Positions 20,300 to 29,863 of a stretch of DNA of 61,846 nucleotides are shown in pieces (the first letter of the stretch is position 1; the number at the start of each line of letters is the position of its first letter). A program made the translations under genes and the position numbers. The notes below the pieces were generated by a model that worked only from the letters and a program-made list of their open reading frames with translations, did not search any database and was not told the origin of the DNA. Source of the stretch: Actinomycetota bacterium (GTDB lineage Bacteria; Actinomycetota; Acidimicrobiia; Spongiisociales; UBA11373); NCBI GenBank assembly GCA_020444505.1, contig JAHLKU010000008.1:1-61846 (forward strand), written 5' to 3'.

Positions 20300-20872
20300 T
20301 CACGCCTCCACGTAGCCACGGCCGGCCAGTTCTGCCCTGAGCTTGGCCATCGCCCTCGACTGGATCACCCTCACGTTGCCCCGCGTCGTGCCGATCGCGT
20401 CGGCGACTTCGGCGGTCTCCAAGCCTCCGATCACCCGGAGCAGGATCACCTCCCGCTCGGTGTCGCCCAGTACGTGCATCGCCTCCAGGGCGGCACCCGT
20501 GCCGTCGCGGGCGAGGACCTCACCCTCGGGCCCCGGGACGGCCCGCTCGGGTGTCTCCTCCGGGAGCCCCACCATCTCGCGCCGGGATCGGCGGTAGTCG
20601 TCGACGATCTTCCGGTAGGCGATGCTGAACAACCACGACCGGAACCGGCGCGGTCCGCCCACGAAATCACCCAGATGCTCGGCGGCCGCCATCAACACCT
20701 CCTGCAGCACCGCGTCCGGGTCCCGAGCGCCCCTGCCCCTGGCGTAGCCGCGCAGGCGCGGGCCGAGGGACCGGACGATCGATGCCCATGCATCGGCATC
20801 GCCCCGTCTGGCGCCGTCGAGGGTCGCTGCCTCGATCTCGGCCGGAGCGGCGGGTCGGTTCGGGGTTCCCAC
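20300..20872 (-). CDS. ECF-family RNA polymerase sigma factor
   Basis: RSWLFSIAYRKIVDDYRRSRR region 2; EREVILLRVIGGLETAEVADAIGTTRGNVRVIQSRAMAKLR region 4. Confidence 0.9.
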   Translation of the reverse strand: MGTPNRPAAPAEIEAATLDGARRGDADAWASIVRSLGPRLRGYARGRGARDPDAVLQEVLMAAAEHLGDFVGGPRRFRSWLFSIAYRKIVDDYRRSRREMVGLPEETPERAVPGPEGEVLARDGTGAALEAMHVLGDTEREVILLRVIGGLETAEVADAIGTTRGNVRVIQSRAMAKLRAELAGRGYVEA

Positions 20873-20900
20873 GTCGTGCGAGCGTACGTCCTCTGCCTCC

Positions 20901-20929
20901 GCAATCGGGCTCGCCGGCCGATCGTTACA
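20901..20929 (-). promoter_or_regulatory. Putative ECF-sigma promoter 1 (TGTAACGATC-N12-CGATTGC), autoregulatory
   Basis: GCAATCG-N12-GATCGTTACA on the plus strand, about 29 bp upstream of the sigma GTG. Confidence 0.7.
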
Positions 20930-20988
20930 CCCGCCCTTTGCCGGACTGCACGCGACACCCCCCCCGTTCCTCCACCGACCGGTCTGAT

Positions 20989-21016
20989 GGCGGATAGAGT
21001 ATTTCTGGTATCCGCC
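20989..21016. promoter_or_regulatory. Inverted repeat GGCGGATA-N12-TATCCGCC upstream of nirK
   Basis: Perfect 8-bp arms, about 40 bp before the nirK ATG. Confidence 0.6.
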
Positions 21017-21055
21017 GTGAATACAGTGGCGGGACACTCGAACGGAGGCACGACG

Positions 21056-22630
21056 ATGATGGACGGCCGACAGCGGGAGACACCTCCCCCACACCCTCAC
21101 TTCACGCTCGGCTCGATCGCCGTGCTCGGGGTCGCGCTCGCGTCGATCGCAGCCGCCATCGGCATCACGGCGCTGGCCATCACCGCCAGCAGGAACTCCG
21201 TGGACGACGGGATCGTCGCCGAGAAGGTCGCCGCCGCCCTTGCCGACGGCGAGGCCCCAGCGGACGCGGGGAACCTCCGCACAGACGTCGTGCCCGACCT
21301 CGTTCCGAAGTCGGAGCTTCCCCTCGCTCCCGAATCCGAGGTGAACGTCTCGGCCGCACCCGACGCGCCGAGACCCCTCGGCCGATCGGCTCCGGCCATC
21401 GTCGACGTCCACTTCCGGGTCGTCGAGCAGGTGCAGGCCATCGACCCGGCAGAAGGCGTCACGTACGAGACGTGGGGATACGAAGTGGAAGGGTCCGGAC
21501 CGGACGGTTTGATCGCGGGAACACCGGGCCCCATGATCAGGACCCGGGTCGGCGATGTACTGCGCTTCACCATCACCAACCCTGAGACCAACTCCCACCC
21601 GCACAACGTGGACTTCCACGCGGTCACCGGCCAGGGGGGTGGGGCCGCGGCGACCACGGTCGCCCCCGGCGAGACCGTCACCATCGAAGCGAGGATGCTG
21701 TACCCCGGCTTCTTCATGTACCACTGTGCCTACGGCGACGTGCCGCTCCACATCTCCCATGGCATGTTCGGCGGGATCCTGGTGGAACCGGCCGAACCCC
21801 TCCCTGGGGTGGACCACGAGTGGTACGTGGTCCAGTCCGAGTACTACACCACACCGCCCGAGCCGGGCACGGTCGGTACCGACCGCGATGCATTGACCAT
21901 GGAAGAACCCACCTACGTCGTCTTCAACGGCGCCGTCGGCGCCATCGCCGGCGATCACGCGCTGCAGATGGCGGTGGGAGAACGTGCTCGCATCTACTTC
22001 GTCAACGCAGGCCTCAATCTCGTGTCGAGTTTCCATCCGATCGGCTCGCACTGGGATGCGGTGTACCCCGAGGCCGCCCTGCTGGGGCCGCCGCTGCGCG
22101 GATCGCAGACCACCCTCGTCCCGGCCGGAGGGGGCACGGTCGTCGAACTCATCGGGCGCGTGCCGTCCACGATCATCCTGGTCGACCATGCGCTCACCCG
22201 GGCCTTCGACAAGGGCGCGCTCGGACAGATCGTGGTCTCCGGCCCGGAGGATCCCGAGATCTTCGAGGTCGTCGGCAGCGGGGAGGAGCAGGGCTCAGAG
22301 ACCACCGGTGCGCCGGCTTCTTCCGAGGTCGTCGACATCGTCCCCGGTGCGTGGGAGACGCAGCCGGAAGGGGCCGCCGACGAGTTCGCCGAGACCGAAG
22401 ACCCTGCCGACTACTCGGTGAACGTGCTCCGCATCCCGGTCGGCACCACCGTGACCTGGACGAACTCCGACTCCATGCTCCACACCGTCACCGCCGTCGA
22501 CGGCTCGTTCGACTCGGGCTTCCTCGATGAGGGCGACTCCTGGTCACACACGTTCACCGAACCGGGCGAGTACGAGTACTACTGCCTCCCGCACCTCTGG
22601 ATGCGCGCCAAGGTGATCGTCGAGGGCTGA
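21056..22630 (+). CDS. nirK: Copper-containing nitrite reductase (NirK-type) with N-terminal TM and fused C-terminal cupredoxin domain
   Basis: HPHNVDFHAVTGQGG, FFMYHCAYGDVPLHISHGMFGGILVEP, SSFHPIGSHWDAVY; C-terminal LHTVTAVDGSFDSGFL...YEYYCLPHLWM blue-copper site. Confidence 0.82.
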   Translation: MMDGRQRETPPPHPHFTLGSIAVLGVALASIAAAIGITALAITASRNSVDDGIVAEKVAAALADGEAPADAGNLRTDVVPDLVPKSELPLAPESEVNVSAAPDAPRPLGRSAPAIVDVHFRVVEQVQAIDPAEGVTYETWGYEVEGSGPDGLIAGTPGPMIRTRVGDVLRFTITNPETNSHPHNVDFHAVTGQGGGAAATTVAPGETVTIEARMLYPGFFMYHCAYGDVPLHISHGMFGGILVEPAEPLPGVDHEWYVVQSEYYTTPPEPGTVGTDRDALTMEEPTYVVFNGAVGAIAGDHALQMAVGERARIYFVNAGLNLVSSFHPIGSHWDAVYPEAALLGPPLRGSQTTLVPAGGGTVVELIGRVPSTIILVDHALTRAFDKGALGQIVVSGPEDPEIFEVVGSGEEQGSETTGAPASSEVVDIVPGAWETQPEGAADEFAETEDPADYSVNVLRIPVGTTVTWTNSDSMLHTVTAVDGSFDSGFLDEGDSWSHTFTEPGEYEYYCLPHLWMRAKVIVEG

Positions 22631-22678
22631 ACGGAGACCGAGGGCACCCTGCGGTGGCCGCAGAGACCAACCGCCGTG

Positions 22679-23368
22679 TCAACCGCGCGCCGACACGCGG
22701 ACCGAACAGAGCGATGGCCCGACGAACGGGTCGATGCCTTCCATGTCGAGGGCGCCGCCCAATCGTTCCGACATCCCTCGCAGGAGCCCCAGGTGGACCG
22801 AGCACACGACGTCCTGCTGCCGCCGGGCCACGTCACGGAACGGGCAGTCGTGCAGGAGGATCGACACATCGGCGCCGCACTCGTGGACCTCGGGTTCGAA
22901 ACCCAGTTCGGCGAGCGATGCGACGATCCTCTCCAGCGCATCCGTCGAAGACAACCCGCTGCTGCCGTCTGCGGGGCGCTCGATGAGATGCCGCCCCCAC
23001 TCGCGGCCCGCCCGCTCACCCACCTCGGCCGGCACGTCGGCCGTGTGCTCGATGGAGCCCGCCAGCACTTCGGCGAGGAACCGGTAACCGTCACCTCCGG
23101 CATCCCCATCCGCCCCGCTCGCCGGAGCGAAGAGCACCCGGGGACGGCCGGGACGGGTCCGCTCCTCGATGGTCCGTGTCACCAGACCAGCGCGCTCGAG
23201 CACCACGAGGTGCTCCCTGACGGTGTTGGGGTGACGGCCGACGGCCGCACCGAGTGCAGCGGCATCGAGCGACCCGCCCGCGTCTTCCAGGACCCTGAGG
23301 AGGTGACGCCGCCGCGGATCGGCGAGTGCACGATAGCGATCGGCCCCGGTGCCGCGCACGGCCGTCAT
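22679..23368 (-). CDS. SufR/ArsR-like HTH transcriptional regulator with conserved Cys cluster
   Basis: N-terminal winged HTH (GAAVGRHPNTVREHLVVLERAGLVTR); Cys-rich C-terminus CGADVSILLHDCPFRDVARRQQDVVCSVH. Confidence 0.78.
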   Translation of the reverse strand: MTAVRGTGADRYRALADPRRRHLLRVLEDAGGSLDAAALGAAVGRHPNTVREHLVVLERAGLVTRTIEERTRPGRPRVLFAPASGADGDAGGDGYRFLAEVLAGSIEHTADVPAEVGERAGREWGRHLIERPADGSSGLSSTDALERIVASLAELGFEPEVHECGADVSILLHDCPFRDVARRQQDVVCSVHLGLLRGMSERLGGALDMEGIDPFVGPSLCSVRVSARG

Positions 23369-23430
23369 CGCACCACCTTTTCCCTGGCAGGAACCGTGAG
23401 AACTTGAGTATAGGAACACAGGGGTGCCGC

Positions 23431-24309
23431 CTACCCCGCCAGCCACTCCCGCATCGCCGCCACGACCTCGTCCGGCGCGTCGTCCTGGAGGTAGTGGCCG
23501 GCGTCGGGGAGGTCCACCGTGTGGTGGGTGGGGAACACCGCCTCGAACCGCGCCTTCTCCTTCTGCCGGAATGCGATGTCCTTGCCGCCCCACAGGATCA
23601 GCACCGGCAGGTGGGCGAGCGCCGCCAACCCGGCCTCGACCTCCGCCAGGTAGCCGGCGGAGTGCACGATCTCGCGCGGGAAGATCGACGTCGGCACCCG
23701 GGACTCCTGCGTCGGGAACGGCTTGCGATAGTGGGCCATCTCCGCCTTCGACGGCTTCGTCCGGGCGTGGCCCCTGGGCACCAGGGCGTTGACGAACAGG
23801 TTGAAGCGCCGGATGAGGAAGCGGCCGGCCCGGCCCCCGAAGAGGCCGGAGAAGCGGGTGAAGTGCCGGTCGTCGCCCACCGGCCAGGCCCAGGTGTTGC
23901 CGACGACGAGGCGCTCGAAGCGGGCGGGGTCGCGGCCGGCCATCCCGAGGCCGATCGGGCCCGCCCAGTCCTGCACCATCATCGTGATCCGGTCGAGGCC
24001 GAGATGGGCCGTGAACCGTTCCACCACGGCCGAGTGGTCGGCCGGCAGGAACGAGAAGCCGTCCTCGGCGGTGGAGAGGCCGAACCCGGGCAGGTCCACC
24101 GCCACGCAGCGGTACCCGTCGCGCAGGCCGGCGATCACGTGGCGGTACAGGAACGACCACGCCGGGTTGCCGTGCAGCAGCAGCAGGACCGGGCCCTCGC
24201 CCTCGTCCACGTAGTGCAGCGTGTGCCCGCCGATCTCCACGAACCGGCTCTCGAAGGGGAACAGGCGGTCGTCGACCCAGGAGGGCCGGATGCCGGGCGT
24301 GGGGTTCAT
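23431..24309 (-). CDS. Haloalkane dehalogenase-like alpha/beta hydrolase
   Basis: HGNPAWSFLYR, VQDWAGPIGLGMA nucleophile elbow, DAGHYLQDDAPDEV. Confidence 0.8.
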   Translation of the reverse strand: MNPTPGIRPSWVDDRLFPFESRFVEIGGHTLHYVDEGEGPVLLLLHGNPAWSFLYRHVIAGLRDGYRCVAVDLPGFGLSTAEDGFSFLPADHSAVVERFTAHLGLDRITMMVQDWAGPIGLGMAGRDPARFERLVVGNTWAWPVGDDRHFTRFSGLFGGRAGRFLIRRFNLFVNALVPRGHARTKPSKAEMAHYRKPFPTQESRVPTSIFPREIVHSAGYLAEVEAGLAALAHLPVLILWGGKDIAFRQKEKARFEAVFPTHHTVDLPDAGHYLQDDAPDEVVAAMREWLAG

Positions 24310-24361
24310 GGGGTCCTCCGGGGATGGTCGCCGGGCGACGATAGCCGCCGGGGCGGGCCGG

Positions 24362-24619
24362 TCACTCCCCGGGCGGCGCCACCGCCCGGTCCGCGTTGCC
24401 GGGCCCCTCCTCGGCCAGGAGCGCAGCAGCGTCCGCCAGGTCGGCGGGCGCCACCAGCAGCACCACCTGGTGGCCGGTGAACAGCGGGGCGTGGTGGTGG
24501 GCGTCGCCGCCCACCACCGCCTCGACCCCTGCCGACGCCAGCAGCGCGGCGTCCAGTTCGGCCGCCGCCCAGGCGCCGCCTCCGCCGTAGGAGGCCACCG
24601 GCACGAGTGCGTCGCTCAC
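24362..24619 (-). CDS. Small DUF2007-like protein
   Basis: GTG start overlapping the tldE stop; LVPVASYGGGGAWAAAELDAALLASAGVEAVVGGD...VVLLVAPADLADAAALL. Confidence 0.5.
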   Translation of the reverse strand: MSDALVPVASYGGGGAWAAAELDAALLASAGVEAVVGGDAHHHAPLFTGHQVVLLVAPADLADAAALLAEEGPGNADRAVAPPGE

Positions 24620-25947
24620 CCCTCGGCGCCGCCGGTGAAGTTCCAGGAGGCCAGGTGCATCGACGGCGCCTGCACGAAGCCGGCGCCGAACTCGCTGTCG
24701 GCGAAGCGCGTGTCGTCGCCCAACCCCAGCACCTGCCCCTCGGCGAGGGCGGCCACGAACGACTGCGTGAACCGCATGTTGGTGACCGCCCCGGTGATGG
24801 CGCCGTTCTCGATCATGAACGTGCCGTTGCGGGTGAGGCCGGTGACCACCTGGCTCTTCGGGTCCAGGACGCGGCAGTAGTGGAACGTGGCCACGTACAG
24901 GCCGCGGTCCACCGAGGCGATCATCTCGTCCACCGACGTGCTCCCGCCCCCGACGATCACGTTGCTGGGCACCGCCCCGAACGCCTCGGCCCCCGGCAAG
25001 GCGTGGCCGGTGGACTCGGCGCCCGCCTTGGCAGCCGTCTTGCGGTCGTAGGCGGCCGCCATCGAGACGCCGTCCTCGATGAAGGCCGTCCGCCGCTTGG
25101 GCGTGCCCTCGGCGTCGAAGGCCACGCCGAGCGCACCCGGCGCCGCCGGGTCGTCCCACACCGAGATGGCCTGGTCGAACTGCTGCTCGCCCACCCGGAG
25201 GAACGACTGGCCCTCGTTGAGCGCCTTGCCGTTGAACCCATACGCCCCGAGGAACACCATGATCGAGGCCACGCACTCGGGCCCCAGCACCACCTCGTAC
25301 TCCCCCGGCTTGACGTCGTAGGGGTCGGCGGCCAGATGGAACCGCTCGGCCGCCAGGCCGCCGACGGCGGCGCCGTCGAGGTCGGCGATTCGCTGCGCGG
25401 TCTGGTGCCCGGACCCGGCCACCGTGCCCACCCGGTGGATGCCGTCCACAGTTGCCCGGGTCTGGCGGCCGGTGGCCGCCTGCCCCAGGCTGTTGGCGTA
25501 CCCGACGGTGAAGGCCTCGGTGTCGCAGTACCCGGCGGCATCGGTGCCGTCGGCGGCGGCGATGAAGTCCTTCACGACGGCCGCCCGCTCCTCCGGGGAG
25601 GCGGCGGCGGTCGCCTCGTCGTAGTTGTCCAGCGCCGGCACCTCGGCCGGCGGGGCGAACCCGGGCCACTCCGGGTCGGCCGGAGAGAGGCGGGCCGCCT
25701 CCAGGGTGCGGTCGACCAGGTCGGCGAGCGCGGCGTCGTCGGCCCGGGTGTCGGTGCCGGCGGCGACCTTGCCGTCGATGGCCACCTTGACGGTGATGTT
25801 GCGGGCCGTGTCGGCGACGTTCTGGTGGATGAACGAGTTGGCGAACCGGGTGAGGGCGGCCTCGCCGGTGACGACGCTCGCCTGTGCCTCGGCTCGGTCG
25901 CCGACCATGTCGACGATCCGCTGTGCGATGGCTGCCGGTTCGGTCAT
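24616..25947 (-). CDS. tldE: TldE/PmbA-family metalloprotease subunit
   Basis: PmbA/TldE fold with C-terminal GLTRNGTFMIENGAITGAVTNMRFTQSF; overlaps tldD. Confidence 0.85.
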   Translation of the reverse strand: MTEPAAIAQRIVDMVGDRAEAQASVVTGEAALTRFANSFIHQNVADTARNITVKVAIDGKVAAGTDTRADDAALADLVDRTLEAARLSPADPEWPGFAPPAEVPALDNYDEATAAASPEERAAVVKDFIAAADGTDAAGYCDTEAFTVGYANSLGQAATGRQTRATVDGIHRVGTVAGSGHQTAQRIADLDGAAVGGLAAERFHLAADPYDVKPGEYEVVLGPECVASIMVFLGAYGFNGKALNEGQSFLRVGEQQFDQAISVWDDPAAPGALGVAFDAEGTPKRRTAFIEDGVSMAAAYDRKTAAKAGAESTGHALPGAEAFGAVPSNVIVGGGSTSVDEMIASVDRGLYVATFHYCRVLDPKSQVVTGLTRNGTFMIENGAITGAVTNMRFTQSFVAALAEGQVLGLGDDTRFADSEFGAGFVQAPSMHLASWNFTGGAEG

Positions 25948-27383
25948 CCCTTCACCCCCACTCTCACGCTGGCGAATCGGCCGGGCGAGGCGGAGTGCCC
26001 CGTGTGGCCGATCTGGATGGGCTGCCCCTTGCCGCAGTTGGGCGTCCCCCAGTGGATGCGCTCGGCCTCGCCGCCGAGCATGTCCAGCTGGCCCCAGAAC
26101 TGCGGCGTGATCCCCGTGTAGGTGGGGTTCTTGATCATCTTGCCGAGCTTGCCGTCCTTGATCTCCCAGCCGATCTCGGTGCCGAACTGGAAATTGAGCC
26201 GGCGGTCGTCGATCGACCACGACCGGTTGGTGGCCATGTAGACCCCGTCCTTGGTCTCGGCGATCATCTCCTCCAGCGACGAGTCGCCCGCCAGCAGGCC
26301 CACGTTGGTCATCCGGACCATCGGAAGGCGGTTGTAGCCGTCGCCGCGCACCATGCCCCCGGGCGGCAGGCCGGCGGCGGCCGCCGAGTCGCGCCCCGAC
26401 AGCACGCCGACCCAGACGCCGTCCCTGACGATGTCCACCGACTGCGCCGGGGTGCCCTCGTCGTCGTACCCGAACGTCCCGAGCGCACCGGGGATGGTGG
26501 CGTCGGCGGTGATCTGCATCAGGTCCGACCCGTAGCGGTGGGTGCCGAGCTTCGGCAGCTCCAGGTGGGAGGTGCCGGCGAACGCCGCCTCCCAGCCCAG
26601 GATGCGGTCCAGTTCGATGGCGTGGCCCACCGACTCGTGGATCTGCAGCGCCAGCTGGCTGCCCTCCAGGATGAGCGTCTTGTCACCCTCCGGGCACGGG
26701 TCGGCCCCCAGCAGGGCGGCGGCCTCCTCGGCGATGCGCTGGGCGTTGCCGGGGTAGTCCCACTGCCGGATGGTCTCGTAGCCCCCGGTGTGGAACTGCC
26801 CGAACGACTGGGGGTAGGAGCGCCGCTGCGTCTCGGCCTCGCCGAGGGCGGTGCCGTCGTACCCGCCGCCCGACTCCACGATGTGCTGGTGGATGCGGTG
26901 CCCCTGCGAGGAGACGAACCACTTCTCGGTGTCGAAGAACCCCAGGCTGGCCCTGGCGAGGGCGATGCCCGGCACGCCCTGCATGGTGGCGGTGACGCCG
27001 ACCAGCATGTCCACCTTCTCCGACAGGGCGACGTCGGCCCAGTGCTCCGTGTAGGGGGTCTCCCACGAGGTCTCGGCCACCGGCACGTCGGCCAGCTCCA
27101 TCGGGGGCCCGCTCACCATGGCCGACGCCGTGGCCACCGCGGCGGCGCGCTCGCCGGCGAGGCGCGCGGCGGCGTCGGAGAGGTCGGCGGTGGCGTAGAA
27201 GCCCCAGGACGACCCGATGAGGGCGCGCACCCCCACACCGATCGTCTCGGCCCGGTCCACCGTCTGCAGTTGCCGGTTCAGCACCTCGATGGCTTCGGTC
27301 TTGGTGGCCACCACCCTGGCGTCGGCGTAGGTCGCGCCTGCCGCCAGGGCGCCCTCCACCGCTGCGGTCGCGTAGTCGAACAA
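25944..27383 (-). CDS. tldD: TldD-family metalloprotease
   Basis: HESVGHAIELDR (HExxxH) motif, GxGVRxLxGSSWGFYAT. Confidence 0.9.
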   Translation of the reverse strand: MFDYATAAVEGALAAGATYADARVVATKTEAIEVLNRQLQTVDRAETIGVGVRALIGSSWGFYATADLSDAAARLAGERAAAVATASAMVSGPPMELADVPVAETSWETPYTEHWADVALSEKVDMLVGVTATMQGVPGIALARASLGFFDTEKWFVSSQGHRIHQHIVESGGGYDGTALGEAETQRRSYPQSFGQFHTGGYETIRQWDYPGNAQRIAEEAAALLGADPCPEGDKTLILEGSQLALQIHESVGHAIELDRILGWEAAFAGTSHLELPKLGTHRYGSDLMQITADATIPGALGTFGYDDEGTPAQSVDIVRDGVWVGVLSGRDSAAAAGLPPGGMVRGDGYNRLPMVRMTNVGLLAGDSSLEEMIAETKDGVYMATNRSWSIDDRRLNFQFGTEIGWEIKDGKLGKMIKNPTYTGITPQFWGQLDMLGGEAERIHWGTPNCGKGQPIQIGHTGHSASPGRFASVRVGVKG

Positions 27384-27449
27384 GGGTCACACCTCCTCGG
27401 GGCCGGCTCATGGTACGCCCGCCGCCGCCCGGGCGGATACCATCGCCCC

Positions 27450-27998
27450 ATGTGGCTCTACGTCCTGCTCGCCGCGATCGGCCTGGTGCTGCTGGCCGCC
27501 GTGGTGGTGTTCAACCGGTTGATCAAGCAGCGCAACCGGGTCGACAACGCCTGGGCGCAGGTGGACGTGCAACTGCGCCGCCGGTACGACCTGATCCCCA
27601 ACCTGGTGGAGACGGTGAAGGGGTACGCCGCCCACGAGCGCCGGACGTTCGAGGACGTCGTGGCCGCCCGCAACGCCGCCCAGGGCGCGACCGGCGTCGC
27701 CGACCAGGCCCAGGCCGAGGGCGTCCTCGGCACCATGCTGCAGCGGTTGTTCGCCCTCGCCGAGCAGTACCCGGACCTGCGGGCGAGCGAGAACTTCCAG
27801 CGGCTCCAGGGCGAGTTGTCGGCGGCGGAGGACAAGATCGCCGTCGCCCGCCAGATCTACAACGACACGGTCCTCACCTACAACACGACCACCCAGCAGA
27901 TCCCCACCAACGTGGTGGCGGCGCTCGCCGGCTTCCGCCCCAGGGAGTTCTTCGAGGCGGCCGACGACGCCCGCGGCGCCCCGGAGGTCCGCTTCTGA
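27450..27998 (+). CDS. lemA: LemA family protein
   Basis: NRVDNAWAQVDVQLRRRYDLIPNLVETVKGYAAHE; N-terminal TM. Confidence 0.93.
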   Translation: MWLYVLLAAIGLVLLAAVVVFNRLIKQRNRVDNAWAQVDVQLRRRYDLIPNLVETVKGYAAHERRTFEDVVAARNAAQGATGVADQAQAEGVLGTMLQRLFALAEQYPDLRASENFQRLQGELSAAEDKIAVARQIYNDTVLTYNTTTQQIPTNVVAALAGFRPREFFEAADDARGAPEVRF

Positions 27999-29854
27999 GG
28001 CGGGCCGCCGCCCTCGCTGCGCTGGTGACGGCGCTGCTCCTGGCGCTCCCGGTCCCCGCGGGCGCCAAGGAGTACCGCCTCCCGGCCGCGCACGTCGAGG
28101 TGGTGGTGGCCGGCGACGGGTCCCTGCTGATCACCGAATCGATCACCTACGACTTCGACGGCTCGTTCTCGGGCGGCTATCGCGACGTGGCCACCGGGCC
28201 GGGCGTGGCCGTCACCGACGTGCGCGTGTCCGAGGGCGGCGCCGCCTACAGCCCCGGCGCACCCACCGCACTCGGCTCCTCCGGCGCCCCCGGCTCCTAC
28301 GGCGTGGAAGTGCAGGGCGGTCGCACCCGGATCGTGTGGCACTACGCGGCCACCGACGAGCGGCGCACGTTCGAGATCTCCTACCGGATGACCGGCCAGA
28401 CCGCCGTGTACGACGACGTCGCCGACGTGTACCTGAAGGTCTGGGGCGACGAGTGGTCGGTGGGCCTCGACCGCCTCGACGCCGACGTGGTGCTCCCTCC
28501 GGGCGCTGCGCCCGGCGACGTGCTGGTGTGGGGCCACCCCTCGTCGGTGTCGGGCAGCACGGGGCTCGGAGCCGACGGGGTGTCCCCCTCACTGGAGGCG
28601 AGGGGGGTGCCGGACGGCCAGTGGGTGGAGATCCGGGTGGTGTTCCCATCCCGGCTGCTGTCGAGCACCGGGGGCGGTGCCGTGCAGGCCGGGGACGGCC
28701 TCGATGCGATCCTGGCCGAGGAGGACGCGCTCACCCGGCGGGCCGACGCCGAGCGCAGCGGATCGCGAGCGTCCCTCCTGATCGGCGCCGGCCTGGTGGC
28801 GCTGGTGCCGCTGTACCTGGCCGCCGCCTGGCGCCGCCACGGCCGCGAGCCGAAGGTGGCCTACGACCGCGAGTACGAGCAGGCCCCGCCGTCCGACCTC
28901 CAGCCCGCTCTGGTGGGCGCGCTGCTGCGGCAGGGCCGGGCCGACGAGTCCGACTTCGTGGCCACGGTGTTCGACCTCATCCGGCGCGGCGCCCTCACCG
29001 CCCAGCCGGTGTCGGTGGAGCGCTCCACGTGGGCCGGACTCAAGAAGGAGCAGATCTCCGACCTGGAGATCGGCCTCGGCGAGGAGCCCGGGTCGATGCG
29101 CGACTTCGAGCGGTCGGTCCTGACGGTGATGAAGCGGGTGCTCGGCGACGGTCCCCGGCCGCTCACCGAGTTCCGCAAGGCCGTCCGGGAGGACGCCGCC
29201 GCCAACGCCAGGACGTACCAGACGTTCGCCAAGCGCACCGGGACCGCGCTGGTGCGGACCGGGCTGCTGGACCGGGACGGCATGAAGGCCTCCTACTGGC
29301 TGATCGGGCTGTCCATCGTGCTCGCCATCGGGGGGTGGTGGGCGTTCACGCCGCTCCTGACCTCGATCTGGAGGGACCTGAGCCCCGATCTGCTGCGGGC
29401 CGGCTTCGTCGTCACCGGGGCGCTCGGGGCCACCCTCGGCGCCCTGGCCGAGCCGATGCGGAAGCTGTGGGTGCGGCGGACCCGGGAGGGCGCCGCCGAG
29501 GCGGCGTCGTGGTCGGCGTTCCGGCGGTACCTGGTGGACTTCAGCCACCTGCAGGACGCTCCGCCGATCGCGGTCGGCCTGTGGGAGGAGTACCTGATCT
29601 ACGCGGTCGCGCTCGGCGTGGCCGAGGACGTGCTGGAGGCGGCAAGGATCCGGGCGCCCCAGGCCCTGGAGACCGACAGCCCCCTCTACTGGTACGGCAA
29701 CCACGGCTACGGCGGCCACAGCAGCAACGCCATCTCCGGCATCGAGCGGGCCCTGTCGGGGGCGTTCAGCCCGCCGTCGAGCAGCGGCTCGGGGGGCGGC
29801 TTCTCCGGCGGCGGTGGAGGAGGAGGCGGCGGCGGCGGGGGCGGCGCCTGGTAG
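27995..29854 (+). CDS. DUF2207 membrane protein with polyglycine C-terminus
   Basis: Signal peptide then AHVEVVVAGDGSLLITESITYDFDGSFSGGYRDV; GGGFSGGGGGGGGG tail typical of DUF2207. CTG start at 27995 proposed (GGAGG at 27981); start uncertain. Confidence 0.82.
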   Translation: MRRAAALAALVTALLLALPVPAGAKEYRLPAAHVEVVVAGDGSLLITESITYDFDGSFSGGYRDVATGPGVAVTDVRVSEGGAAYSPGAPTALGSSGAPGSYGVEVQGGRTRIVWHYAATDERRTFEISYRMTGQTAVYDDVADVYLKVWGDEWSVGLDRLDADVVLPPGAAPGDVLVWGHPSSVSGSTGLGADGVSPSLEARGVPDGQWVEIRVVFPSRLLSSTGGGAVQAGDGLDAILAEEDALTRRADAERSGSRASLLIGAGLVALVPLYLAAAWRRHGREPKVAYDREYEQAPPSDLQPALVGALLRQGRADESDFVATVFDLIRRGALTAQPVSVERSTWAGLKKEQISDLEIGLGEEPGSMRDFERSVLTVMKRVLGDGPRPLTEFRKAVREDAAANARTYQTFAKRTGTALVRTGLLDRDGMKASYWLIGLSIVLAIGGWWAFTPLLTSIWRDLSPDLLRAGFVVTGALGATLGALAEPMRKLWVRRTREGAAEAASWSAFRRYLVDFSHLQDAPPIAVGLWEEYLIYAVALGVAEDVLEAARIRAPQALETDSPLYWYGNHGYGGHSSNAISGIERALSGAFSPPSSSGSGGGFSGGGGGGGGGGGGGAW

Positions 29855-29863
29855 CGGCCGGCC

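Noticed and set aside
29800-29854. Polyglycine-coding GGCGGC tract at the end of the DUF2207 gene
   Set aside because: A Gly-rich C-terminus is typical of DUF2207 proteins; not novel.
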